From assembly GCF_017744655.1 (NCBI RefSeq), contig NZ_JAGIAW010000001.1, positions 1,116,001 through 1,180,000 on the forward strand: 64,000 nucleotides of DNA, written 5' to 3'. This document shows, one piece after another, positions 34,649 to 43,124 of the stretch. A program made the position numbers and the translations under genes. A model generated the notes under the pieces. That model made no database searches and was not told where the DNA came from. It saw only the letters and a list, made by a program, of their open reading frames with translations. Each line of letters begins with the position of its first letter. Positions within the stretch are counted from its first letter, which is position 1. Source of the DNA: Devosia sp. (GTDB lineage Bacteria > Pseudomonadota > Alphaproteobacteria > Rhizobiales > Devosiaceae).

Positions 34649-36133
34649 CTAGCCACTCACAATCGCCCTGCTGACTCGCCCATCCCGCTGCAGAATGATC
34701 TGCCACGTCCTGACCCGCTGTGACGCCGTGGTGCTGAACGTCTGGGCGTCCTTGATGTCGGTGTCGTTGAGCTGAAGAATGACGTCATCGACCTGCAGAC
34801 CCATGGCTTCGGCGGGGGAGCCGGCGGTTATGGCGGTGATGAGGACGCCGGTGGCGTCGTAGGGGAGGTTTTTGGACTCCGACAAGGCCGGATCGAGCTG
34901 GCGGACGGTGACGCCCGAGAAACGGGAGTCGGCGGAGATGGTGGCTGTGGCGTTGTCGGCCGGGGCTGGAGCGGCTTCGACGGGGAAATCGAGCGTGTCC
35001 GTTGATGTGCCGCGCAGGCGTTCTAGCTTGGTGGTCTGGCCGATGGGCTTTGTGGCTAGGCGGAAGTTGAAGGCGCTGGGGTCGTCTACGCGCTGGCCGT
35101 CGACCGCAAGGATAACGTCGCCGGACTGGAAGCCGGCGCGGGCGGCGGGGCCGTTGGGGGCAACGTCGGTGATGAGGGCGCCGTGGGGGGCGTCCATGCC
35201 GAGGCTATTGGCGATGTCGGAATCGACCGCCTGCATCTTGGCGCCGAACCAGGGACGGACGATTTCGCCGCCGTTGACGCCGGCTTCGGCGACGAGCTTG
35301 GCCATATTGGCGGGGATGGCAAAGCCGATGCCGACTGAACCGCCGGACTGGGAATAGATGGCGGTGTTGATGCCGACCAAGCGGCCCTGCATGTCGACCA
35401 GGGCGCCGCCGGAATTGCCGGGATTGATGGCGGCGTCGGTCTGGATGAAGAACTCGTAGTCGGAGCTTTCAACGCCCGTGCGGGCAAGAGCGGAGACGAT
35501 GCCGGAGGTGACGGTCTGGCCGACGCCGAAGGGATTGCCGATGGCGAGAACGAGATCGCCAACGAGCAGCGCGTCGCTATCGGCGAAGGTGATGGCCGGG
35601 AAGGTGACGCCGCGGGTATCGCGGACGCGCAGGACGGCGAGATCGGTCTGCTTGTCTTCGACGACGACATCGACGGCGAATTCGCGGCCGTCGCTCAAAG
35701 CGATGCGCACGTCGGTGGCGCCATTGATGACGTGGGAATTGGTGAGGATCACCCCTGCCCCATCGACGACGACGCCGGAACCCAGCGAGCGGGATTCGCG
35801 CGGGCGGGTCTGGAAATATTGATCGCCGAAGAAGCGGGAGAAGAAGGGGTCATTGGCGAAGGGGGACGCCGCCTGGGACTCGATGCGGGTGGCATAGACA
35901 TTGACCACCGACGGCGAGACGGCCTGGACGATGGGCGCAAAGCTCAATTGCACCTGCGGCTGGCTGGTGGGCACGGCTCGCGGCGCGGCGGCGGGCGGGG
36001 GCGCCTCGGCCTGTGCTGGAGCTGTTTGAACCTGAGCCTGTCCCGGTGCGTTCCAGGGGGAGAAGGCCAGTGTGCCGCCGATGGCGATGACCGCTACGGC
36101 GAGACCCGAAAAGACGAGCGTTCGCAGAGACAT
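34649..36133 (-). CDS. Periplasmic serine protease, HtrA/DegP family
   Basis: A 494-residue protein-quality-control protease. The N-terminus has a hydrophobic segment (LVFSGLAVAVIAIGGTLAF, anchor or signal) and a Pro/Ala-rich linker. Catalytic triad: His134 in TNSHV, Asp164 in KQTDLAV, Ser241 in NPGNSGGAL. PDZ1 starts near residue 275 and PDZ2 near 400. The start at 36133 was chosen because GGAAAG precedes it; the open frame continues 1.2 kb further but is the antisense of the decarboxylase gene. Confidence 0.94.
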   Translation of the reverse strand: MSLRTLVFSGLAVAVIAIGGTLAFSPWNAPGQAQVQTAPAQAEAPPPAAAPRAVPTSQPQVQLSFAPIVQAVSPSVVNVYATRIESQAASPFANDPFFSRFFGDQYFQTRPRESRSLGSGVVVDGAGVILTNSHVINGATDVRIALSDGREFAVDVVVEDKQTDLAVLRVRDTRGVTFPAITFADSDALLVGDLVLAIGNPFGVGQTVTSGIVSALARTGVESSDYEFFIQTDAAINPGNSGGALVDMQGRLVGINTAIYSQSGGSVGIGFAIPANMAKLVAEAGVNGGEIVRPWFGAKMQAVDSDIANSLGMDAPHGALITDVAPNGPAARAGFQSGDVILAVDGQRVDDPSAFNFRLATKPIGQTTKLERLRGTSTDTLDFPVEAAPAPADNATATISADSRFSGVTVRQLDPALSESKNLPYDATGVLITAITAGSPAEAMGLQVDDVILQLNDTDIKDAQTFSTTASQRVRTWQIILQRDGRVSRAIVSG

Positions 36134-36376
36134 GGGTAAACTTTCCGCTACCTGTTCAGAGCCATTTGGCTCACAGAATGCGACGCGAGCAGAACGCCCG
36201 GAATCTGTCATGAAAATGACGTTCGAACATTGTTGTTTCCATGGGCAAATAAACGTTTGCGCGAGGGGGCACACGGCCCTATATGCAGCGCTCAATTTTC
36301 TCGCGTTTTCGAACTGGAAAACACGTAAACGCGGTGAATTTCCTTCTCTCTCCAGCCCCGAAAGGCCTGTTGTCCA

Positions 36377-37561
36377 ATGACTGACGAGCCGAAGACCGTT
36401 TACGCCAATACTTCCGCGCTGATCGCGGCAGAGGCGCCGGACTTTCCCTCCTTCCTCTTCTCTGAGAAGGAGTTCCATAGGGCCGTGAAGGTTTTCAAGA
36501 AGGGCTTTGATGGCCTGCTCACCTATGCGGTGAAGTGCAATCCGTCGCCCCACATCATTGCGCAGCTGCACAAGGAAGGCCTCAAGGCGTTCGACGTGGC
36601 TTCCAATACCGAAATGGAACTGGTGCGCGACTACGCGCCCGGCGCCGTGATGCACTACAACAACCCGATCAAGAACAAGCGCGAAATCGAGCGGGCTTAT
36701 GAAGAGTTCGGCGTTCGCTCCTTCACCATCGACCACCCGCAGCAGCTCGACCAGCTCGCCGCCGTGGTGTCGCCGTCGCGTGACGTCGAGGTTACCACTC
36801 GTTTCAAGGCCGGCAAGGCGTTGAAGTCCTACGACTTCGGCATCAAGTTTGGCGTGATGGAACAGGGCGCGGCCGAAATCGTGCAGGCCGTGGACAAGAT
36901 GGGCTATACGCCCAGCCTTTGCTTCCATGTCGGCTCGCAGTGCGAAGACGCCTATGCATATGAGCGCCACATCGCTGCGGCGGCACGTATCGTCGAAGAG
37001 AGCGGCATCGAACTGAAGCGCCTCAATATCGGCGGTGGCTATCCGGCCCCCTACCCGACCAGCGAAGCGCCGCCGATGGACTATTACTTCGAGACCATCT
37101 CGCAGGCCGTCACCGACCATTTCGGCGACAAGAACAAGCCGGAACTGATTATCGAACCAGGCCGTGCGCTCGTGACCTCGTCGACCTCGCTGCTGCTGCG
37201 TGTGAAGCATCAGCGTGGCGGGCAGTCGGTCTATGTCAATGACGGCGCCTATGGTTCGCTGATGGAAGTGAAGTTCATGCACTTCACGCCGCCGGTGCGC
37301 GTGTGGCGCGGTCCGCGCCTCCACGACAACAATGGCGAATTCTCGGAATTCACCATCTGGGGTCCGACTTGTGACAGCTATGACGTGCTGCCGCAGGTGT
37401 TTACGTTGCCGGCCGATATCGATGAAGACGACTGGATCGAATTCGGCCTGATGGGTGCGTATACCCAGGCCTCGCTGACGCCGTTCAACGGGTTTGATCG
37501 CCGCGATCAGTATTGGGTTGATGAGGTTTACACCGGCAAGGATATGGCGCCGGCCGAGTGA
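36377..37561 (+). CDS. Ornithine decarboxylase (PLP fold III)
   Basis: A 394-residue enzyme making putrescine from ornithine. PLP Lys53 in YAVKCNP, glycine loop GGGYPAPYP near 219, EPGRALV near 260, and the Cys332-Asp pair in GPTCDSYD at the dimer active site, all typical of ODC rather than diaminopimelate decarboxylase (which is longer). Some alphaproteobacterial relatives also accept lysine. It is encoded alone, divergent from htrA, with its own terminator. Confidence 0.93.
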   Translation: MTDEPKTVYANTSALIAAEAPDFPSFLFSEKEFHRAVKVFKKGFDGLLTYAVKCNPSPHIIAQLHKEGLKAFDVASNTEMELVRDYAPGAVMHYNNPIKNKREIERAYEEFGVRSFTIDHPQQLDQLAAVVSPSRDVEVTTRFKAGKALKSYDFGIKFGVMEQGAAEIVQAVDKMGYTPSLCFHVGSQCEDAYAYERHIAAAARIVEESGIELKRLNIGGGYPAPYPTSEAPPMDYYFETISQAVTDHFGDKNKPELIIEPGRALVTSSTSLLLRVKHQRGGQSVYVNDGAYGSLMEVKFMHFTPPVRVWRGPRLHDNNGEFSEFTIWGPTCDSYDVLPQVFTLPADIDEDDWIEFGLMGAYTQASLTPFNGFDRRDQYWVDEVYTGKDMAPAE

Positions 37562-37584
37562 GATTTTTGCCTCCCGAATGATTG

Positions 37585-37621
37585 GACCCGTCCTGGTGAG
37601 AGCTGGGGCGGGTCTTTTTTT
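37585..37621 (+). terminator. Rho-independent terminator after ornithine decarboxylase
   Basis: A GACCCG/CGGGTC stem is extended by imperfect pairing and followed by seven T, 24 nt after the stop. Confidence 0.8.
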
Positions 37622-37931
37622 ACGCCCGTACCGGCCTCCCTTCTCCCCTTGAGGGAGAAGGTGCCCCGAAGGGGCGGATGAGGGGTCAGCGGTGTTGTCG
37701 CTCGCTCCTTTGCGGAGGAGAGATACCCCTCACCCTGGATTTTTGCTGAACGCAAAATCCTGTCCCTCTCCCTCAAGGGGCGAGGGATCACCGAATTCGC
37801 CATGGCGAATTCGGTTGGGGCCAGTGGGTGGGGCGATACTAAGTGTTGGCCGGTCACATCCATGTGTCCACTTGCATGGGCGACGGTATCACCTAAATAG
37901 TCGGTTACCATTTGTAACCATTGAGCCTGCC
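37622..37931. repeat. Repeat-rich intergenic region with 24-nt palindrome and operator-like site
   Basis: Between the decarboxylase terminator and the fusion oxidase there is no gene. At 37638-37789 is a compound repeat beginning CTTCTCCCCTTGAGGGAGAA and ending in its inverse (CTCTCCCTCAAGGGG). Directly after it is a perfect 24-nt palindrome at 37791-37814 centred on CATG. The last 30 nt carry an operator-like inverted repeat, listed separately. Confidence 0.75.
37903..37919 (+). promoter_or_regulatory. Operator-like inverted repeat before the fusion oxidase
   Basis: GGTTAC and GTAACC form a perfect 6-bp inverted repeat with a 5-nt spacer, ending 13 nt before the ATG. The location suggests repression by a dimeric regulator. 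No regulator gene is adjacent. Confidence 0.45.
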
Positions 37932-40199
37932 ATGACCGATTATGGGCACGAGCTGAAGTTTGGCACTTTTATCACGCCGAGCGCGCAGCAAGCCGATGAC
38001 GTGGTCGCCCTGGCGCAGCTGACCGAGGCTGCGGGGCTGGACCTCGCCACGTTTCAAGACCATCCCTATCAGAGCAATTTCCTCGATGCGTGGACATTGA
38101 TGAGCTTCGTTGCGGCCAAGACCGAGCGGATCAGCCTTGCCGGCAATGTGCTGAACCTGCCGCTGCGGCAGCCTGCCGTGTTGGCGCGGTCGGTGGCAAG
38201 CCTCGACCTGCTCTCGCATGGGCGGGCGGAGCTGGGGCTCGGCGCGGGCGCCTTCTGGGACGGCATCAAGGGCATGGGTGGCGAGGAATTGACGCCGGGC
38301 CAGGCCGTGGATGCGCTGGAAGAGGCGATTGATGTCATTCGCGGCATCTGGGATGCCGGCAAATCGGGTGGCGTGCGGGTCGATGGCAAATATCACAAGG
38401 CGGCCGGCGCGCGGCGGGGGCCCCTGCCCGCGCATGGCGTGAGCATCTGGCTCGGGGCGTTGAAGCCGCGCATGCTGAAGCTGATCGGGCGCAAGGCGGA
38501 CGGCTGGCTGCCATCGATGAGCTACATCAAGACCCCGACGATTGCCGAGAGCAATGCGATCATAGATGCGGCGGCAGTTGAGGCCGGGCGCGATCCGCGG
38601 GAAATCCGGCGGCTGATCAATGTCGGCGGGCGGTTGGCGACGCCAGAGGATGTCGAGGCGCTGGTCGAGCAATTGGTCGGGCTGGCGCTCGAACATGGAT
38701 TTTCGACCTTTATCCTGCCGGCCGATGCGCCTGGGGCGATCGAGACTTTCGGCAAGGATGTGGCGCCGGCGGTGCGGGCGCGGGTCGAGACGGAGCGGAA
38801 GGTCTCGGGGACGCAGACCGGGCCGGTGCGCAGCGCAAGGGCGCTGGCGGCGCGGCGGGAGGGGATCGACTATGACGGGGTGCCGGCGGCGCTGGCCGGG
38901 CGCGTCGTCGAGCCGGGCGATCATGATTTTTCAAAACATCGCTCGACCTATATTCACAAGGGCAATCCGGGGCTGGTGCTGCGGCCCAGAACGGTCGAAG
39001 AGGTGCGGGAGGCTGTTGCTTATGCCGCGCGGCAGGACGTGCCGCTGGCGGTGCGCAGCGGCGGGCATGGCATATCGGGGCGATCGACCAATGATGGCGG
39101 GCTGGTGCTCGATGTGGGGCAGCTCAATTCGATCCGGCTGATGGATGAGAAGACCAGGCTATTCCGGGTTGGGCCCGGGGCGCGTTGGGGCGAAGTGGCC
39201 ACGGCGCTGGCGCCGCATGGATTGGGCATGAGTTCGGGCGACTACGGCGATGTCGGCGTGGGCGGTCTCGCGACGGCCGGCGGCATCGGGTATTTTTCGC
39301 GAAAGCATGGGCTGACGCTGGATCATGTGCAGGCGGCGGAGGTGGTGCTGGCCGATGGCTCGTTCGTGCGGGCGGATCGGGAAAACCATGCCGATCTCTT
39401 CTGGGCGCTGCGTGGCGCGGGCGGCAATTTTGGCGTGGTGACGGCGCTGGAACTGGATGCCTATCCGGTCGGGAATGTCGTCTTTGCGCAGCTCACTTAT
39501 GATCTTTCGGATGCGCAGAGCGTTTTGCCGCGCTGGGCGGAGACGGTGATTGCCGCGCCGCGGGAGCTGACGAGTTTTCTCACTATGGTGCCGGGGCGCT
39601 CGGGCAGCGGGCCGATTGCGCAGGCGAGCGTTGTCATCATGAGCGACGATCCCGCGGTGGCGGAGCCGATGCTGCAGCCGTTCCTCTCGGTCGGACCGAT
39701 GCTGGGGAGCCAGGCCTATATCATTCCCTATACGGCGCTGGTGGAGAGCCATTTCTCGGGGCATGACGGGGCGGGCGGGCTGGTGTCGCGGGCGGGGCTG
39801 GTGACCGATCTGACGCCGGCTTTGGCGAAGGGGATGGCGGAGCTCCTGGCGGCGGGCGCGACCAATATGATGCAGTTGCGGGCTGTGGGCGGGGCGGTGA
39901 ACGATGTGGGGGCCGACGAGACGGCCTATGCGCATCGGCACCAGAACTTCTCGCTCAATGCGGGTGCTTATGGGGACGCGATGGCGCGGCGGCTGGATGC
40001 GATCTGGCCGAGCATTTCGGCGCAGTTGGATGGGCTCTATCTCAATTTTGAGACGGGGACCGAGCCGCACTTGCTTGAAAAGGCATTTCCGGGCAAAACG
40101 CTCGCCCGCCTGCGCCGGCTCAAGGCCGAGTATGATCCCGGCGGGTTGTTCAATTCGAATTTCCCCATCCCGCCGGCTTCCGAGGAGGCCGCTGCCTAG
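37932..40199 (+). CDS. Fusion protein: luciferase-like monooxygenase + FAD-linked berberine-bridge-type oxidase
   Basis: A 755-residue cytoplasmic protein of two flavoprotein families in one frame. Residues 1-285 are an LLM-class flavin-dependent oxidoreductase (FGTFITPSAQQADDVVALAQ..., SHGRAELGLGAGAFW..., GVSIWLGALKPRMLKLIGRKADGW), using FMNH2 or F420. Residues about 335-510 are an FAD-binding-4 domain with RSGGHGISG (His379, candidate covalent FAD site) and GDVGVGGLATAGGIGYFSRKHGLTLD (no Cys for a second bond). The C-terminus has the BBE motif YDPGGLFNSNFP. The frame is uninterrupted through the linker at 286-334. The start ATG follows GAGCCTGCC. Substrate unknown. Confidence 0.9.
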   Translation: MTDYGHELKFGTFITPSAQQADDVVALAQLTEAAGLDLATFQDHPYQSNFLDAWTLMSFVAAKTERISLAGNVLNLPLRQPAVLARSVASLDLLSHGRAELGLGAGAFWDGIKGMGGEELTPGQAVDALEEAIDVIRGIWDAGKSGGVRVDGKYHKAAGARRGPLPAHGVSIWLGALKPRMLKLIGRKADGWLPSMSYIKTPTIAESNAIIDAAAVEAGRDPREIRRLINVGGRLATPEDVEALVEQLVGLALEHGFSTFILPADAPGAIETFGKDVAPAVRARVETERKVSGTQTGPVRSARALAARREGIDYDGVPAALAGRVVEPGDHDFSKHRSTYIHKGNPGLVLRPRTVEEVREAVAYAARQDVPLAVRSGGHGISGRSTNDGGLVLDVGQLNSIRLMDEKTRLFRVGPGARWGEVATALAPHGLGMSSGDYGDVGVGGLATAGGIGYFSRKHGLTLDHVQAAEVVLADGSFVRADRENHADLFWALRGAGGNFGVVTALELDAYPVGNVVFAQLTYDLSDAQSVLPRWAETVIAAPRELTSFLTMVPGRSGSGPIAQASVVIMSDDPAVAEPMLQPFLSVGPMLGSQAYIIPYTALVESHFSGHDGAGGLVSRAGLVTDLTPALAKGMAELLAAGATNMMQLRAVGGAVNDVGADETAYAHRHQNFSLNAGAYGDAMARRLDAIWPSISAQLDGLYLNFETGTEPHLLEKAFPGKTLARLRRLKAEYDPGGLFNSNFPIPPASEEAAA

Positions 40200-40210
40200 G
40201 AGCGACGATC

Positions 40211-40756
40211 ATGGACGATCTGCCGGAACTTTCTTCTTTGGGCCGGCGGATCATGATCATGGGGCCGAGCAATTCGGGCAAATCCACTCTCGCTGTTGCG
40301 CTGGGTCAAAAGCTCGGCGCGACCGTCATTCACATGGATCGCCTTCGTCATCTGCCCAACACCAATTGGAAAGTGCGTCCGGACGCAGACTTCGCCGCAC
40401 TCCATGATGAAGCCATCCTGCAGCCGAGTTGGATCATTGAGGGCAACTACTCTGCCCTGACGCCGCAACGCTTTCATCGGGCGACCGGTGTGCTCGTCAT
40501 TACGGATAGCCTGACGAAGCGCTATTGGCGCTACTTCATGCGCACAATTTTCCAGCGCCAACGGGCTGGGGGCCTGGAGGGCGGCCAAGACTACGTCAAC
40601 TGGATGATGCTCAGCTGGCTTTGGAAGACGCGTAGCTCCGTCGGCAAATACCAGGACGCTGCGCAGGCCTCCGGCCTGCCCCATCTGTTCGTCAGCAACC
40701 AGCGCGAGTTGGATCGGCTCTATCGCGCCTGGGGGCTTACCTTGCCTTTGGCTTGA
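40211..40756 (+). CDS. P-loop adenylate-kinase-like protein
   Basis: A 181-residue P-loop NTPase of the AAA_17/shikimate-kinase-like group (resembling topology-modulation protein FlaR). Walker A GPSNSGKSTLAVALG, then VIHMDRLRHLPNTNW, and a lid-like Arg-rich segment KRYWRYFMRTIFQRQR. Such proteins phosphorylate nucleotides or small molecules. It begins 11 nt after the fusion oxidase, so may be co-transcribed with it. Its 3' end overlaps the convergent SDR gene by 20 nt. Confidence 0.82.
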   Translation: MDDLPELSSLGRRIMIMGPSNSGKSTLAVALGQKLGATVIHMDRLRHLPNTNWKVRPDADFAALHDEAILQPSWIIEGNYSALTPQRFHRATGVLVITDSLTKRYWRYFMRTIFQRQRAGGLEGGQDYVNWMMLSWLWKTRSSVGKYQDAAQASGLPHLFVSNQRELDRLYRAWGLTLPLA

Positions 40757-41768
40757 TGAGGTTGAAGCGGAGCAGACTTTCGGCGGCGCTGAGGATGGCT
40801 TCTTCGGAGGTGTGATAGGCGCGGCCGAGGAGCTTTTCGCCCTTGCGTCCGTCAAAGTGCTTCTGGTTGCCGATGTCGTTGATGATCTGGCGGACGGGGC
40901 CGCCCATCAGGGCGAGGAGGCGCATCAGCCAGTCGGGGACGGTTTTGAGGGTCACAGGGTAGTCGGGGTAGGCTTTGCGGAGGATCGTCGCGACGTCCTC
41001 GAAACTTTGATAGGGGCCAGTGCAGAGGTAGCGCTGGCCGATACTTTCCGGGTTCTTCAGGGCGGCGAGGTGCATGGCGGCGACGTCGCGGACGTCGCTG
41101 ATGGCAAAGCCGATGCGCGGCATGGCGGGGGTGGACCCATCGAGGAGGCCGCCGACGAGGCTGAGGGAAATGCTGGTTTCCGGGTCGCTGGCGGGACCGA
41201 GAATGGCGCCGGGGTGGATGGTGGTCAGTTGCATGCCTTGGCCGTTGGCGAAGGCCCAGGCGGCCTGTTCGGCGCGGGTTTTGCCGATGCAATAGGCCCA
41301 GGGGCGGCGCATCTTGTTCAGGTCGGTGAAATCGGCCTCGGTATAGGTGCGCGAGCCGGTCTCGTGGCCGTGGCCATAGCCGACGGTGGCGATGGACGAG
41401 GTCATGATAACGCGGCGGACGCCTTCGGCGCGGGCGAAGCGCAGAACGCGCTCGGTGCCTTCGACGGCGGGGCGGATAACGGCGGACGGGTCTTTGGGTT
41501 CTTCGGCCACGATGACGGTCGCGACGTGCATCACCGCCTGCACGTCTTCCATGGCATAGGCCCAGCCGGCGTCGTCGAGGAGGTCGGCTTCGACGATTTC
41601 GAGACGATCCTGAGTGCCGGGCGCAAGAAGGTCCATCGCGGCCTGGATGGAGGTCAGCTTGCGGCGATTGCGGACGGTGCCGCGCACGCGAAAACCGGCG
41701 CGCAGGAGTTCGCCAATGACGTGCTTGGCCACGAAGCCGGAGGCCCCGGTGACGAGGATGCGGTCCAT
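40737..41768 (-). CDS. Extended SDR, NAD(P)-dependent epimerase/dihydroflavonol-reductase-like
   Basis: A 343-residue extended SDR. Cofactor loop TGASGFVAKHVI, RGTVRNRRKL (Arg residues suggesting NADPH), catalytic Ser-Tyr-Lys as TSSIATVGYG and YCIGK, and LTTIHPGAILGP. It is closest to the dihydroflavonol-4-reductase/aldehyde-reductase type, which reduces small carbonyls. The start at 41768 lies 21 nt inside the ORF and has GGGGGCAG upstream. Single gene. Confidence 0.9.
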   Translation of the reverse strand: MDRILVTGASGFVAKHVIGELLRAGFRVRGTVRNRRKLTSIQAAMDLLAPGTQDRLEIVEADLLDDAGWAYAMEDVQAVMHVATVIVAEEPKDPSAVIRPAVEGTERVLRFARAEGVRRVIMTSSIATVGYGHGHETGSRTYTEADFTDLNKMRRPWAYCIGKTRAEQAAWAFANGQGMQLTTIHPGAILGPASDPETSISLSLVGGLLDGSTPAMPRIGFAISDVRDVAAMHLAALKNPESIGQRYLCTGPYQSFEDVATILRKAYPDYPVTLKTVPDWLMRLLALMGGPVRQIINDIGNQKHFDGRKGEKLLGRAYHTSEEAILSAAESLLRFNLIKPKAR

Positions 41769-41956
41769 GAATCTGCCCCCAATTCTCACCCCTGCCCTAC
41801 ACGCTCAAAGAGGCGCGCGGAAGCAGCTTTTGGTTTGTCCGGGGGACATTGGAAAAGGGGCGACAAGAAAATTGGATAAATTAGTCTGAGTTCGGTCGCA
41901 CCGTTCGTCTAGGTGTGACGGCGGGAACGGCCTGCCGGTTTCGAGAGGAGACTAAA

Positions 41957-42349
41957 ATGCAATTCCTGGTCGCTATCCACCTGCCCGACGACTACGACCC
42001 GTCCAAGGAAGACGCATCGACGATCAAGGACATTTCCGACCTCAACGAGGAGATGATCGCCAAAGGGGCGCGCGTATTCGTGGGCGGCCTGCAGACAGCA
42101 ACGCGGGCCAAGACGATAAGGGCGCGGAACAATGGTGGCATGGTGGTGACCGATGGGCCGTTCGTCGAGGCGAAGGAGCATGTCGGCGGGTTTTGGGTAC
42201 TCGAATGCGCGAGCGAAGAAGAGGCGGTCGAGTGGGGGAAGAAGGCTACGGTGGCCTGTCGGGCGCCGGTGGAGGTGCGGCAGTTCATGCAGGTGCCGCC
42301 GGAGAGGTTGAAGGCAAGAGCCGAGGCCGAGGCACGGGCGGCGCAATAG
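41957..42349 (+). CDS. YCII-domain protein
   Basis: A 130-residue protein of the YCII family (dimeric alpha-beta barrel): MQFLVAIHLPDDYDPS, DLNEEMIAKGARVFVGGLQ, MVVTDGPFVEAKEHVGGFWVLECASEEEAVEWGKKATVA. The DGPF-E-KE-GGFW run is the DGPF subfamily often encoded beside ECF sigma factors, none of which is seen here. Function unknown. GAGAGGAG precedes the ATG. The next gene starts 43 nt downstream. Confidence 0.9.
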   Translation: MQFLVAIHLPDDYDPSKEDASTIKDISDLNEEMIAKGARVFVGGLQTATRAKTIRARNNGGMVVTDGPFVEAKEHVGGFWVLECASEEEAVEWGKKATVACRAPVEVRQFMQVPPERLKARAEAEARAAQ

Positions 42350-42392
42350 GGCGATGTCGAACCCCCGACCCAAGCATCGTGGAGCATAGATA

Positions 42393-42800
42393 ATGAGAGT
42401 CGACGGTTCTTGCCATTGCGGGGCAATTCGCTTTGAGGCGGAAATTGATCCGGAAAAGGTTCGGCTTTGCCACTGCACGGATTGCCAGCAACTTTCTGGT
42501 ACGGCGTTTAGGGTGGTGGCGCCCTGCCCCGAGCAGCGGTTTCATCTGCTGCAGGGGACGCCCAGGATTTACGTCAAGACGGCGGAGAGTGGGCGGCATC
42601 GGCAGCAGGCGTTTTGTGCGGATTGCGGGTCGGCGCTCTATGCAACGTCGGACGAGCCGGCTGGGGAGCGGAGTTTGGGGCTTCGGGTCGGGGTTTTGGG
42701 GCAAAGGCGGGAGTTGGTGCCAAAGCGGCAGTTTTGGGTGAGGTCGGCGTTGCCGTGGTTGCCCGCGCTTCCGGGGGATGAGGTTGGGGATAATGGGTAG
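42393..42800 (+). CDS. GFA-family zinc protein
   Basis: A 135-residue CENP-V/GFA-fold protein. Zinc-binding Cys motifs: GSCHCGAIRFE, VRLCHCTDCQQLSG, and AFCADCGSALYA. The C-terminal tail is short. Related proteins are called formaldehyde-activating, but most have no tested activity. It probably shares a transcript with the YCII gene. It is different in length and third motif from the GFA-like protein at 19285. Confidence 0.9.
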   Translation: MRVDGSCHCGAIRFEAEIDPEKVRLCHCTDCQQLSGTAFRVVAPCPEQRFHLLQGTPRIYVKTAESGRHRQQAFCADCGSALYATSDEPAGERSLGLRVGVLGQRRELVPKRQFWVRSALPWLPALPGDEVGDNG

Positions 42801-43069
42801 GGCCAAGGGGCCCTGGGCCCCTGGTAGGTTCAAATTTGCTGAGACTTCTTATCAGTCGTCACCACAGGGCTTGTCCCGGTGCTCCATGCCTCCCAGACAT
42901 GGATTGCCGGGACGAGCCCGGCAATGACGATGGAGGGGGAGATTTGAGCTTGTGTGGGTAGCCGCAGGCGGAGCCAAAACCGAGTGAGATTCCCGCTTTC
43001 GCGGGAATGACGCCGCGGGTGGACGGGAATGAGTGGGAATGACGGGGACGGCGCTGTGATCTCGCGCCG
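42801..43069. repeat. Repeat-rich intergenic region beside rplQ
   Basis: No gene is seen. It contains a family A bipartite repeat (42855-42936: GTCACCACAGGGCTTGTCCC and GGGACGAGCCCGGCAATGAC arms) and a family B arm (GATTCCCGCTTTCGCGGGAA at about 42988). This repeat block marks the junction between the accessory genes and the ribosomal cluster. Confidence 0.75.
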
Positions 43070-43104
43070 AAAAACAAAAAGGGCGGCCACTGGGGCCGCC
43101 CTTT
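43070..43104 (-). terminator. Rho-independent terminator after rplQ
   Basis: GGGCGGCC/GGCCGCCC with flanking AAA/TTT makes an 11-bp stem, followed on the minus strand by TTTTTGTTTTT. It ends the ribosomal cluster, 20 nt after the rplQ stop. Confidence 0.92.
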
Positions 43105-43124
43105 GAATTTGGTGGAAGCGTCGC

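Noticed and set aside
36134-37324. A 397-codon open extension upstream of htrA on the minus strand
   Set aside because: It is exactly antisense to the well-supported ornithine decarboxylase. Its sequence has no family pattern and a good htrA start with signal segment lies at 36133.
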